A DNA stretch of 64,000 nt from Kribbella capetownensis. Its GTDB lineage: Bacteria; Actinomycetota; Actinomycetes; Propionibacteriales; Kribbellaceae. Shown piece by piece: positions 32,423-40,284 of this stretch. The number at the start of each line of letters is the position of its first letter. Within the stretch, counting starts at the first letter, position 1. Where the stretch lies: the NCBI RefSeq assembly GCF_004331485.1, contig NZ_SJKD01000001.1, forward strand, positions 1,054,001 through 1,118,000, given 5' to 3'. The notes under the pieces were generated by a model. It worked only from the letters and a program-made list of their open reading frames with translations. It did not search any database and was not told the DNA's origin. The position numbers and the translations under genes are program-made.

Positions 32423-33520
32423 ATGACCATCGATTTCCGCATCACCAGGGCGGAGGCGTACCTGGTGGACCTGGAGGTCGAGACGGTCCGGACCGACGCC
32501 GTGCAATCCTTCCTGAAGCAGGAGACGGTCTTCGTCGAGCTGGAGACCTCCGACGGAGCGGTGGGACGCGGGTACTCCTACACGATCGGCACGGGCGGGA
32601 CCGCCGTACTGGCGCTGCTGCGTGATCACCTGCTGCCGCGATTGGTGGGTGCCGACGCGCGGAATGTCGAAGGATTGTGGTCGGACCTGTTCTGGTCTAC
32701 TCACGCCACGACGGTCGGAGCCATCACCTCGCTGGCCCTGGCCTCGGTGGACACCGCGCTGTGGGATCTACGCTGCCTGCGCGCCGGTGAGCCGCTGTGG
32801 CGGCTGGCAGGCGGGTTCCGGCAGCAGGTCCCGCTGTACGACACCGAGGGCGGTTGGTTGCACCTGACAACCGATGAGCTCGTCGCGGGCGCGCTGGCGT
32901 CGCAGCAGGCGGGCTGGCCGGGCGTCAAGCTCAAGGTCGGCAAGCCGCGCGTGCACGAGGATCTCGAACGGCTCCGGGCGGTCCGGGACGCGGTCGGTCC
33001 GGCGCTGGACATCATGGTCGACGCGAACCAGTCGATGACGTACGCCGAGGCCAAGCGACGGGCCGCCGCGTTCGAGGCCGTGGACCTGTCGTGGTTCGAG
33101 GAGCCGCTGCCGGCCGACGACGTGACCGGCCATGTCCGGCTCGCCGAGTCGACGTCGATCCCGATCGCGGTCGGCGAGTCGCTGTACTCGATCTCGCAGT
33201 TCCGCGAGTACGTCGCCGCCGGTGGCGCCGGGATTGTCCAGGCCGACGTGGCCCGGATCGGCGGGATCACACCGTGGCTCAAGGTCGCGCACCTGGCCGA
33301 GGCGTTCAACCTCGAAATCTGCCCACACTTCCTGATGGAACTGCACGTCAGCCTGACCGCCGCCGTACCGAACGGGCGGTACGTCGAGCACATCCCGCAG
33401 TTGCGCGCCATCACGCGGTCCGAGATGGCTGTGGTGGACGGACACGCCGTCGCGCCGGACGCGCCCGGGTTGGGTATCGAGTGGGACCAAGACGCGATCG
33501 ACGATCGGAGAGTCGCATGA
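32423..33520 (+). CDS. Enolase-superfamily sugar acid dehydratase (mandelate racemase group)
   Basis: 365 aa. The TIM barrel has KLKVGKP (KxK base), VDANQS, FEEPLP and VGESLY as metal and acid ligands in the normal order. Together with the lactonase and FAH hydrolase it fits an L-fuconate or L-rhamnonate-type dehydratase, but other sugar acids are possible. ATG 32423; its stop overlaps the lactonase start (ATGA). Confidence 0.82.
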   Translation: MTIDFRITRAEAYLVDLEVETVRTDAVQSFLKQETVFVELETSDGAVGRGYSYTIGTGGTAVLALLRDHLLPRLVGADARNVEGLWSDLFWSTHATTVGAITSLALASVDTALWDLRCLRAGEPLWRLAGGFRQQVPLYDTEGGWLHLTTDELVAGALASQQAGWPGVKLKVGKPRVHEDLERLRAVRDAVGPALDIMVDANQSMTYAEAKRRAAAFEAVDLSWFEEPLPADDVTGHVRLAESTSIPIAVGESLYSISQFREYVAAGGAGIVQADVARIGGITPWLKVAHLAEAFNLEICPHFLMELHVSLTAAVPNGRYVEHIPQLRAITRSEMAVVDGHAVAPDAPGLGIEWDQDAIDDRRVA

Positions 33521-34359
33521 GCAGAGTCGATGCCCACCACCACGTCTGGGATCTGACCGTCCGTGAGCAGAGCTGGATGGTCGGGCCGGAGCTGGACCCG
33601 ATCCGGCGCAACTACGGCATCGATGATCTGGCGCCGCTGGCCGGGGCCGCGGAGGTCACCGCGACAGTGCTGGTGCAGACCGTCGGACTGGTGGAGGAGA
33701 CGGTCGAATTCCTGGAGGTTGCTGCGAGCAACGGGCTGGTCGCGGGCGTGGTCGGCTGGGTGGATCTCACCGCGGATGATGTGGCGACCGCGTTGTCCGG
33801 GCTGTTGGCGCGGCCGGATGGCCTGTATTTGAAGGGGATCCGACACCAGGTCCACGACGAGCCGGATGTCGACTGGCTCCTCCGGCCCGAGGTCCAGCGC
33901 GGCCTCGCCGCGGTCGCCGACGCCGGTCTGGTCTACGACCTCCTGACCAAGACTCCGCATCTTCCCGCCGCGATCTCGACCGCCCGCGCGTTCCCCCAAC
34001 TGACCTTCGTCGTCGACCACATCTCCAAGCCGGTGATCGGTGAGCCTCTGGAGCCGTGGGCAAGTCAGCTGCGTGAGCTGGCCGCACAGCCGAACGTGAC
34101 CTGCAAACTCTCAGGCATGGTAACCGAGGCTTCATGGACGGACTGGAAACCCGCGGACCTGCAGCCGTACGCCGACGTGGTACTAGATGCCTTCGGCCCC
34201 GACCGGGTGATGTTCGGCTCCGACTGGCCGGTCTGTCTGCTGGCCGCGTCGTACGCCCAGGTGGTCGACACTGCGGAGACTCTGACAGCCAGGCTGAGTC
34301 CTGCGGAGCGCGAAGCAGTCTTCAGTACTACGGCTACCCGCACCTACAAGCTGTCCTGA
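33517..34359 (+). CDS. Amidohydrolase-family sugar lactonase
   Basis: 280 aa. Begins VDAHHHVWD (metal HxH with the Trp typical of L-fuconolactonase/L-rhamnono-lactonase), then VDHISKP and FGSDWPV with the final Asp. Length matches L-fucono-1,5-lactone hydrolases. Coupled to the dehydratase by ATGA and acts immediately before it in the route. The last 16 bases overlap the convergent polymerase gene. Confidence 0.83.
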   Translation: MSRVDAHHHVWDLTVREQSWMVGPELDPIRRNYGIDDLAPLAGAAEVTATVLVQTVGLVEETVEFLEVAASNGLVAGVVGWVDLTADDVATALSGLLARPDGLYLKGIRHQVHDEPDVDWLLRPEVQRGLAAVADAGLVYDLLTKTPHLPAAISTARAFPQLTFVVDHISKPVIGEPLEPWASQLRELAAQPNVTCKLSGMVTEASWTDWKPADLQPYADVVLDAFGPDRVMFGSDWPVCLLAASYAQVVDTAETLTARLSPAEREAVFSTTATRTYKLS

Positions 34360-35429
34360 GGTGGGGCGAATTCGACCCTGACGCCGAGGAGGCGGATCGG
34401 CCGGCGGAGTTCGAACTTGTCCAGCAGGACGAGGGCGGTGACGGCGATGACCTCGGGGTCCTGAGTGATCTCGGGCAGCTTCCGGCTCTTGATCGGGGTG
34501 TAGAAGCTGATGAAGCGGACCTTGACCCAGATCCGCTGGATGCTGCGGCCCTCGGCGACCACGTCCCGCGTCACCTCGACCGCGATCCGGCGCAACTGCT
34601 CCTCCACCTCGGCCCGTTCGACCAGATCCTCCGGGAACGTCTCCTCGCGACTCCGCGACACGGGTTCCCGCGGTACGTCGGTCACCTGAGTGTCCCCGAG
34701 TCCGCGGCCCAAGGCGGCGTACCAGGCGCCCATCTTCGGACCGAACCGCTTCCGCAGTACGTCGACGTCCGCGGCGGCCAGGTCGGCGACGGTGACGATG
34801 CCGAGCTCGTTGAGGTTCCGCTCCATCCGGCTGCCGATGCCCCACAGCTCACGGACGGCCCGGTGGTCCATCACCTCACGCCAGTTCGCGGCAGTGAGCC
34901 GATAGATCCCCGCATCCGTCGTACCGGCGTGCTCGAAGGCCGTCGCGTGCGACCGCGGCTGCTTCGCGAACGTGGTCGCCAGTTTGGCGCGGGTCTTGTT
35001 GTCGCCGATGCCGACCGAGCAGGTCAGCGTGGTCCGCTCCGCGACCGCCGCGCGGAGGTCGGCCGCGAGTTGCTCGGGATCGTCGGTCTCCGCGCCGACG
35101 AAGCACTCGTCCCAGCCCCACACCTCGACGACCACCGGGAACGACCGCAGCGTGTCCATCACCTCGGTCGACGCCGCTTCGTAGGCAGCCGGATCGGACG
35201 GCAGGAAGACAGCCTGCGGGCACTTCTTGTACGCCGCCCGCACCGGCATCCCCGAATGCACGCCGTACTCACGGGCCTCGTACGACGCCGTGGCGACGAC
35301 CTGCCGTGGTTGGGTCGGATCCCCGGACCCGCCGACGACCACCGGCAGACCACGCAGTTCGGGCCGCCGCCGGATCTCCACGGCGGCGATGAACTGGTCC
35401 ATGTCCACATGCAGGACCCACCAGGTCAT
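34344..35429 (-). CDS. DNA polymerase IV, DinB2 type
   Basis: 361 aa Y-family polymerase. Metal motif HVDMDQFIAAVE, PVRAAYKKCP, the second acidic pair in VWGWDECFVGA, SVGIGDNKTRAKLAT, a thumb helix-hairpin-helix (LWGIGSRMERNLNELGI) and a little-finger domain to about residue 355. It lacks the C-terminal beta-clamp-binding tail that closes typical DinB1. Residue 14, the steric-gate position, is Ile instead of Phe/Tyr; mycobacterial DinB2 has Leu14 and readily takes ribonucleotides. ATG 35429. Confidence 0.9.
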   Translation of the reverse strand: MTWWVLHVDMDQFIAAVEIRRRPELRGLPVVVGGSGDPTQPRQVVATASYEAREYGVHSGMPVRAAYKKCPQAVFLPSDPAAYEAASTEVMDTLRSFPVVVEVWGWDECFVGAETDDPEQLAADLRAAVAERTTLTCSVGIGDNKTRAKLATTFAKQPRSHATAFEHAGTTDAGIYRLTAANWREVMDHRAVRELWGIGSRMERNLNELGIVTVADLAAADVDVLRKRFGPKMGAWYAALGRGLGDTQVTDVPREPVSRSREETFPEDLVERAEVEEQLRRIAVEVTRDVVAEGRSIQRIWVKVRFISFYTPIKSRKLPEITQDPEVIAVTALVLLDKFELRRPIRLLGVRVEFAPPQDSL

Positions 35430-35441
35430 CGCGGCCCCACG

Positions 35442-35906
35442 TCAGAGTTCCTTGCGCATCTGCTGCGAGGTGACGGTGTAGCCGAGCGAGTTGTAGAGGC
35501 TGATCGCCGTGGTGTTGTTGCCGAACACGTTCAGGTCCAGCTGGGTGTACCCGAGCCGCCGGCACTCCTCCTCGCCGGCCAGCATGATCGCGCGGCCGTA
35601 GCCCTTGCCGCGGTGGCCGGAGTCCACCTCGATGCCGTAGATGAACGGGATCCGCGGCTTGGTGCTGATCCACAGGCTGCCGATCGTCTGGTCGCCGTCA
35701 CACGCCATCCAGATCAGGTTGTTCTCGCTGACCCGACCGTCGGGCAGGAGCTTGTCCGTCTCGCGATGCGCGAACTCGAGCGCCTCCGTGGGGTTCAGGC
35801 CACGGGCCGGTCCGATGCCGGCGGCGAACGACTCGGCGTTGCGGTCCTTCCACTGCTGGAACTCGGTCTCGGTCATCGGGCGGAGGGTCACCGGAGGCGT
35901 GGTCAC
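35442..35906 (-). CDS. GNAT-family N-acetyltransferase
   Basis: 154 aa. FIYGIEVDSGHRGKGYGRAI (acetyl-CoA loop HRGKGYGRA) and NTTAISLYNSLGYTV are classical GNAT motifs, and the N-terminal half is alpha-helical and less conserved. GTG 35906 is preferred because a minus-strand TATCGT (35913-35918) is six bases upstream, the leaderless pattern seen elsewhere here. Substrate unknown. Lies just upstream of the polymerase gene. Confidence 0.8.
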   Translation of the reverse strand: MTTPPVTLRPMTETEFQQWKDRNAESFAAGIGPARGLNPTEALEFAHRETDKLLPDGRVSENNLIWMACDGDQTIGSLWISTKPRIPFIYGIEVDSGHRGKGYGRAIMLAGEEECRRLGYTQLDLNVFGNNTTAISLYNSLGYTVTSQQMRKEL

Positions 35907-36034
35907 GTGCTGACGATAGACCCGGGGGTTTGCGGCCGGGTACCAGAACCAGTGCCCGCGGTTGTGGATCCAGCCGCGGCGGACCGATCGATGCCGAGGT
36001 GTCACACCATGACTGCGCAGCCGAGGAGCCCGTC

Positions 36035-36349
36035 ATGAGACGGCGCAAACCGCCCGCCGGAGCAGTGGCCAAGGCCCCGGAGGGCCTGCCGTCTCCGCTG
36101 CTCGAGAACTGGGCCTGGCAGGACCAAGCCGCCTGCGCCGAGGTCGACCCGGAGCTGTTCTTCGCCGCCGAGTCCGAACGCGGCCTGCGCAAACACGCCC
36201 GCGAGGTGCTCGCCAAGGCGCTCTGCCGGACCTGCCCGGTACGGCGTGAATGCGCCGAACACGCGTTGATCGTCGGCGAAGCGTACGGCGTCTGGGGCGG
36301 CACGACCGAAGAAGAACGCGAACCGGCCCTCCACGGTCGCCACCGCTAG
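36035..36349 (+). CDS. WhiB-like (Wbl) iron-sulfur transcription factor
   Basis: 104 aa. The four cluster cysteines are Cys34 (QAACAEVDP), Cys64, Cys67 and Cys73 (CRTCPVRREC), followed by the GVWGG turn (GVWGGTTEEER) and a basic end. GAGGAG lies six bases before the ATG. An upstream nine-codon frame (36009-36038) overlaps the ATG but lacks its own signal. Wbl proteins bind sigma factor region 4 and respond to redox or development; the subclass is not determined. Confidence 0.92.
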   Translation: MRRRKPPAGAVAKAPEGLPSPLLENWAWQDQAACAEVDPELFFAAESERGLRKHAREVLAKALCRTCPVRRECAEHALIVGEAYGVWGGTTEEEREPALHGRHR

Positions 36350-36630
36350 CTGCCGGCCGCGAGCATCCGGCGTACTGACTGCAGGCTGAGCATGAGGAAG
36401 CGCGGGTGGTGGTAGTTCTCCACCCGCCGCTCATCCGGCGGGCTCGTCATCTGGCGGTCACCGGACACCCGCCACATCGGTGAGCCGTACTGATGCAGTG
36501 GGCGCTCGTCGATCATGTGGCGATCGAGGAAGGGCAGGTAGTCGACGAACAGATCGCGCTCGTACGTCTCCTGCAGAGCCGTGAGGTCGAGTCCGGGCCT
36601 AAGAGTCGCCGACCCGCCGATTGTCCGTAA
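36346..36630 (-). pseudogene. C-terminal fragment of an unidentified gene
   Basis: Ninety-four codons with strong GC3 coding signal and no start codon. They read through ALQETYERDLFVDYLPFLDR and DERPLHQYGSPMWRVSG and end RRMLAAGS with a stop sharing CTAG with the Wbl stop. Upstream the frame hits a TAG exactly where the inverted-repeat arm at 36622-36630 ends. This looks like the 3' remnant of a larger gene whose front was lost. The parent family is not recognised. Confidence 0.55.
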
Positions 36631-36777
36631 CTAGGCTTTCAGTCGTGCCATGCAGCGTTGACACTGCCTCGATGAACTGTCCAGCTTTACGATCAGGAGC
36701 GAATCCGTGCGCCAGAGCCTTGACTATAGCTCTCGGGCTGCATGATGGTCGGGTGTCCTCAGTGAGTATTACGGACA
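36622..36777. repeat. 156-bp segment bounded by 9-bp inverted repeats
   Basis: TGTCCGTAA at 36622-36630 and its reverse complement TTACGGACA at 36769-36777 bound an AT-richer segment without a clear gene. The left arm coincides with the broken 5' end of the gene fragment. No target duplication is visible. It may be the scar of a mobile element, or a chance pair of regulatory sites. Confidence 0.35.
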
Positions 36778-36804
36778 GTCTCCGTCCTGGTCAGGGAGTT
36801 CATC

Positions 36805-37224
36805 ATGACAGGTGTGAAGCGGCTGCCGGCGATGCTGGCCTGCCTGCTCGTCCTACTCACCGGATGCATCAGCGGGAACCCGGGAACCGAGGAGGGCGCG
36901 ACCGGGGACAAGTTCGTCACCTCGGCGCGGCACCAACTCGCCTTCTGCAAACTCGTCGCCGTGTTCCCGGGCTCGGTGCAAACCGTGAAGGAGCCGTTCT
37001 TCACCAACATCAGCGGCAACACCGCGAACGACCAGGGCCGGCGCCTGCTGGTGCAGACGTTCAACCAGGCCGCTGACGCCATCTCGGGATCACCCAACGA
37101 CGAGGCTCTGCGCGCACTGTTCGACGAACAGGTCCGGGCGTACATGCTCGGTACGAAGACCGCCTCCGCCGCGCTGGCGACGGCCGAGAAGCAATGGAAC
37201 GCCGAACTGGCCAAGGCGCGATGA
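36805..37224 (+). CDS. Small lipoprotein of unknown function
   Basis: 139 aa. Signal peptide with lipobox LLTGC (Cys21), a low-complexity spacer rich in Gly/Glu, then a mainly helical domain (QLAFCKLVAVFPGSVQTV .. EKQWNAELAKAR). GGGAG precedes the ATG. Exported and anchored in the membrane. No family is recognised. Confidence 0.65.
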   Translation: MTGVKRLPAMLACLLVLLTGCISGNPGTEEGATGDKFVTSARHQLAFCKLVAVFPGSVQTVKEPFFTNISGNTANDQGRRLLVQTFNQAADAISGSPNDEALRALFDEQVRAYMLGTKTASAALATAEKQWNAELAKAR

Positions 37225-37247
37225 GCACAGCCGCCGGATCTCGCGCT

Positions 37248-38024
37248 TCAGCCCGCCTGGGCGTTGCGGACCTCCCGGACGTTCTCGGTCCGGCCGTGAT
37301 CCATGCCGAGCTCGCGCTCCCGCGCGATCATCGCAGCCGGCCGGAAGTTGAGGATGTACGCGCGGCGCTGAGTGCCGGTGGTGTTGCCGCGCGAGTAATG
37401 CAAGGTACGTCCGCCGTGCGCGACCGCGGACCCCGGCGGGAGCGGCACCGGCGTCGCGCCCGGCTCGTCCTCCGAGCAGTCGCACTCGATCGCGCCGCCG
37501 GCGCCCGCGGACCGGTGCGGCCGGACGGGGCCGCGGTGCGAGCCCTCGACGTACCACATGCAGCCGTTGTCGACGGTCGCGTCGTCGAGCGACACCCAGA
37601 TCGACGCGGCCCGCTCGTCGGGAAGGTCGACCCAGTAGCCGGCGTCCTGGTGCCAGGGCGTCGGCGTCGCCGTGTGCGGTGCCTTGGCGATCAGCATGTC
37701 GAAGTCCAGTACGGCGTCGGCGCCGATCAACTCGCGGGCGATGGCCAGCGCGCGATCGTGCAGTGGCAGCGACGTGAGCTCGGGGTACAGGTCGGACGGC
37801 CACATGATCTGCGTGATGTTCTCGGTGGCGCCACTCGATCGGGCGCCCGCACCGAGGTCGGATCGTTTGTCGCCGGCCGCGATCTCGCCGGTCAGGAACC
37901 GGTCGTAGATGTCCCGGTACAGCTCCACGTCGGCGGCGCTGAGCAACCCGTCCAGGACGACGTACCCGTCGCGGTCGAAGAGCTGCGCGATGTCAGATCC
38001 AGCTGAGACTGTCGAGTCGGTCAT
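37248..38024 (-). CDS. Phytanoyl-CoA dioxygenase (PhyH) family protein
   Basis: 258 aa Fe(II)/2-oxoglutarate oxygenase. Iron ligands are in TPWHQDAGYW (HxD) and GRTLHYSRGNTT (third His), with RRAYILNFR supplying the 2-oxoglutarate Arg. ATG 38024 is chosen (GAGG nine bases upstream); ATG 38033 is also possible. Substrate unknown. Divergent from an AraC gene that likely controls it. Confidence 0.85.
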   Translation of the reverse strand: MTDSTVSAGSDIAQLFDRDGYVVLDGLLSAADVELYRDIYDRFLTGEIAAGDKRSDLGAGARSSGATENITQIMWPSDLYPELTSLPLHDRALAIARELIGADAVLDFDMLIAKAPHTATPTPWHQDAGYWVDLPDERAASIWVSLDDATVDNGCMWYVEGSHRGPVRPHRSAGAGGAIECDCSEDEPGATPVPLPPGSAVAHGGRTLHYSRGNTTGTQRRAYILNFRPAAMIARERELGMDHGRTENVREVRNAQAG

Positions 38025-38086
38025 GGACACCATCCTCGGGTCGTACGCCGGCGATCGCGTTCGGAAATCGCCGCCGGAGAATCGCG

Positions 38087-38980
38087 ATGGCTGACAGGCC
38101 GTCGGACGTTCCCGACATCGAGTCGACCAGTGAGCGCGAGATCGTGGACCTGCGCGGCCTCGGTCCGTTCGTCAGCCTCGGCCGCTACCACTACCTGGTC
38201 GCGCACGAACCGTTGCCGGAGCAGCGGCACGACACCTTGCTGGTCCTGGCGCTGCCACTGCGGAACGGCATCGACTTCGTGATCGACGGTTCGATCGTCA
38301 GCGCCGGTCCGGGCCAGGTGCTGCGGATCCGGCCCGGCGCCGGCTACCGGACCGGGACAGGCACTCAACCGCGTGGCGACCTGCTGTGGCTGATCCTGCG
38401 CAGCCGTGGTGAGGCCGGGCAGCCGCCGTCGCGGATGATCGACGAGCTCTGCCAGGCCGATCGTGACGTCTGGCCGGCTTCGCCGCTGAGCATCGACCTG
38501 TTGTCCCGGGTGCTTTCCTCGTCGAGTGCCGAGGACTGGCTGACCGGGGTCTGGCGCGAGTCCCTGTGCACCACCGCGGTGATCGAACTGGTCCGCGGCC
38601 TGTCCGAGGGCGACGGCGGCACCGCGGAGCATCCGGGTTTGCAGCGGGCGTTGCGGTGGTTCGAAGACCACTTCGAGGAGCCGGTGACAGCCGCGCAGCT
38701 CGTCGAGGTGTCCGGGATGTCCGGGACCCGCTTCCACGAACTCTTCACCGAGTCCTTCGGCACGAGTCCCAAGGACTACGTGCTACGCGCCAAGGTCGCC
38801 CGGTCCGAACGGCTGCTGGCCGGGACCTCCGACAGCATCACGGAGATCGCCTACCGGCTCGGGTTCTCGTCGAGTCAGTACTTCGCCTCGGTGTTCCGAC
38901 GCTACCTCGGGGTCTCGCCCAGCCAGTACCGCCGCCGCGAAGAACTGCTGCGAGCGGCTGCGAAGTTCACCGCTGGTTAG
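38087..38980 (+). CDS. AraC-family regulator
   Basis: 297 aa. An N-terminal cupin-like domain (about residues 20-110) precedes the double HTH at the C-terminus: FEEPVTAAQLVEVSGMSGTR, TRFHELFTESFGTSPKDY, then ITEIAYRLGFSSSQYFASVF-RRYLGVSPSQYRRR. Together with the divergent PhyH gene it forms a typical sensor/catabolic pair. The 62-base gap between them is the probable control region. Confidence 0.87.
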   Translation: MADRPSDVPDIESTSEREIVDLRGLGPFVSLGRYHYLVAHEPLPEQRHDTLLVLALPLRNGIDFVIDGSIVSAGPGQVLRIRPGAGYRTGTGTQPRGDLLWLILRSRGEAGQPPSRMIDELCQADRDVWPASPLSIDLLSRVLSSSSAEDWLTGVWRESLCTTAVIELVRGLSEGDGGTAEHPGLQRALRWFEDHFEEPVTAAQLVEVSGMSGTRFHELFTESFGTSPKDYVLRAKVARSERLLAGTSDSITEIAYRLGFSSSQYFASVFRRYLGVSPSQYRRREELLRAAAKFTAG

Positions 38981-38989
38981 CCTGTCGGC

Positions 38990-39403
38990 ATGGAGCTGAC
39001 GTTCGAACTGGCCGAGAAGGTGCTTGCCGCGCAACCGTTCAGCGTGCTGCTCGGCGCGCGGTTGACCGCCTTCGGCGATGGTGGCGCGACTCTCGAGCTG
39101 GACATCCGGGACGAACTGCGGCAGCAGAACGGCATCCTGCACGGGGGAGTCCTCGGCTACGCGGCCGACAACGCGATCACCTTCGCCGGCGGTACGGCGC
39201 TCGGCCCGGAGGTGCTGACCGGTGGGTTCACGATCAGCTACCTCCGTCCGGCCCAGGGCGCCGTACTGCGGGCCGAGGCCACGGTCGCGCACGCCGGCAG
39301 CCGGCAGGCCACCTGTACCTGCCAACTGTCGACCGTCGACGAGTCGGGCGACATCAGCCTGTGCGCAATCGCCCAAGGCACAGTCATAGCCCTCCGCCGC
39401 TGA
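38990..39403 (+). CDS. PaaI-type hotdog thioesterase
   Basis: 137 aa single hotdog domain with QQNGILHGGVLGYAADNAI (catalytic helix, HGG) and GGFTISYLRPAQGAVLRAEA. Acts on acyl-CoA, often aromatic acyl-CoA. TAGCCT (38978-38983), formed partly from the AraC stop codon, is six bases before the ATG, so it may be leaderless. Confidence 0.85.
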   Translation: MELTFELAEKVLAAQPFSVLLGARLTAFGDGGATLELDIRDELRQQNGILHGGVLGYAADNAITFAGGTALGPEVLTGGFTISYLRPAQGAVLRAEATVAHAGSRQATCTCQLSTVDESGDISLCAIAQGTVIALRR

Positions 39404-39409
39404 CCGGCG

Positions 39410-39751
39410 TCAGTCGAAGAGTTCTTCCAGGAAGGATTTCTTCTTCTTGCGCGGGTACTGCTGATTCCCGTAGCGCGGGTCGTACTTGCGATCCTTGTCG
39501 TACCGCCGGTCGTCGTCGTACCGCCGGTCATTGTCATACCGGCGATCGTTGTCGTAGCGGCGGTCGTCGTACCGCTTCTCCTCGTGCCGCGGCTGCGGGC
39601 TGTTGTACTCGAGCTCGGCGTCCACCAGCCGCTCCAGTTCACCCCGGTCGAGGAAGATCCCGCGACACTCGCCGCACTGGTCGACGGTGACGCCGCTGCG
39701 TTCGTAGGTGCGCATCGCGCCTCGGCACTTAGGACAGGTCAGGCTCTCCAT
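39410..39751 (-). CDS. TFIIB-type zinc-ribbon protein with charged RYD repeats
   Basis: 113 aa. An N-terminal zinc ribbon (CPKC..QCGEC, residues 6-30, then RGIFLDRGELERLV) is the zf-TFIIB domain. It is followed by an in-phase repeat of the form RRYDNDRRYDNDRRYDDD at about residues 62-88 and a Lys-rich end KKKKSFLEELFD. The tail is clearly disordered and highly charged. Leaderless-type TAGGGT (39758-39763) is six bases before the ATG. Function unknown; nucleic-acid or protein binding is a guess. Confidence 0.75.
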   Translation of the reverse strand: MESLTCPKCRGAMRTYERSGVTVDQCGECRGIFLDRGELERLVDAELEYNSPQPRHEEKRYDDRRYDNDRRYDNDRRYDDDRRYDKDRKYDPRYGNQQYPRKKKKSFLEELFD

Positions 39752-39826
39752 CCAGCAACCCTAAGTGACGAAATCGCCGGAACGCCGGGCTTTCAGGGAA
39801 CTCTCAGGGTCTTCGGAGCACAACTC

Positions 39827-40231
39827 TCAGGAGATTCGATCGGTCGCCGATACAACCTGCTCCACCAGGTGTTCCCGCCCGGTGGGCGGGTCGTACGGCT
39901 CGGGCCAGAAATCGGTGATCCTGGTGATCAGGCCGTCCGCGAGCTCGAGATACACGAGCCCGACCATCTCCTCGTCACCCACGGTGAAGTTCATCGATCC
40001 GGCCGCGGTGGTCCTGTCCACGATCAATCGCGTCACTGTGGCGGTCCAGTCGCCCGGATACTCCCGATTGAACTGCAGGTACTTCGTCCGCCCGGTGATC
40101 CGCTCGCGAGTCTGCGGCATCTCGTACACCACGTCCGCACTCAGCAACTCCCCGAACGCGTCCCACTCCCGCGCCGCCATCGTCGCGAAGTACTGCGAAA
40201 CAACACCCCGAGTCCGCTCTGTCTCGTCCAT
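39827..40231 (-). CDS. SnoaL-like/NTF2 domain protein
   Basis: 134 aa NTF2-like fold: VVSQYFATMAAREWDAFGEL, LSADVVYEMPQTRERITG, and YLELADGLITRITDFWPEPY. The closing strand with FW-PEPYDPP is typical of SnoaL-like limonene-epoxide-hydrolase relatives. ATG 40231 follows a TAGTTT box by seven bases, and that box belongs to the T-tract of the upstream terminator. Ligand unknown. Confidence 0.7.
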   Translation of the reverse strand: MDETERTRGVVSQYFATMAAREWDAFGELLSADVVYEMPQTRERITGRTKYLQFNREYPGDWTATVTRLIVDRTTAAGSMNFTVGDEEMVGLVYLELADGLITRITDFWPEPYDPPTGREHLVEQVVSATDRIS

Positions 40232-40245
40232 GCCCCAAAAACTAG

Positions 40246-40276
40246 ACCGCCCCACCGACACTGTCGGTGGGGCGGT
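40246..40276 (-). terminator. Intrinsic terminator of the penicillin-binding protein gene
   Basis: A perfect 15-bp stem with a minimal loop (40246-40276) stands a few bases past the PBP stop, followed on the minus strand by CTAGTTTTTGG. Stem of mostly G/C and then a run of T: a textbook rho-independent terminator. Its T-tract also supplies TAGTTT, the likely -10 of the next gene. Confidence 0.85.
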
Positions 40277-40284
40277 TCGACGGA

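Noticed and set aside
36009..36038. A nine-codon frame overlapping the Wbl start by ATGA
   Set aside because: It has no ribosome-binding site, while the Wbl gene has its own GAGGAG; probably incidental.
38050..38074. CGGCGAT/ATCGCCG inverted repeat between PhyH and AraC genes
   Set aside because: Seven GC-rich bases per arm with an 11-base spacer are too weak to call in this base composition.
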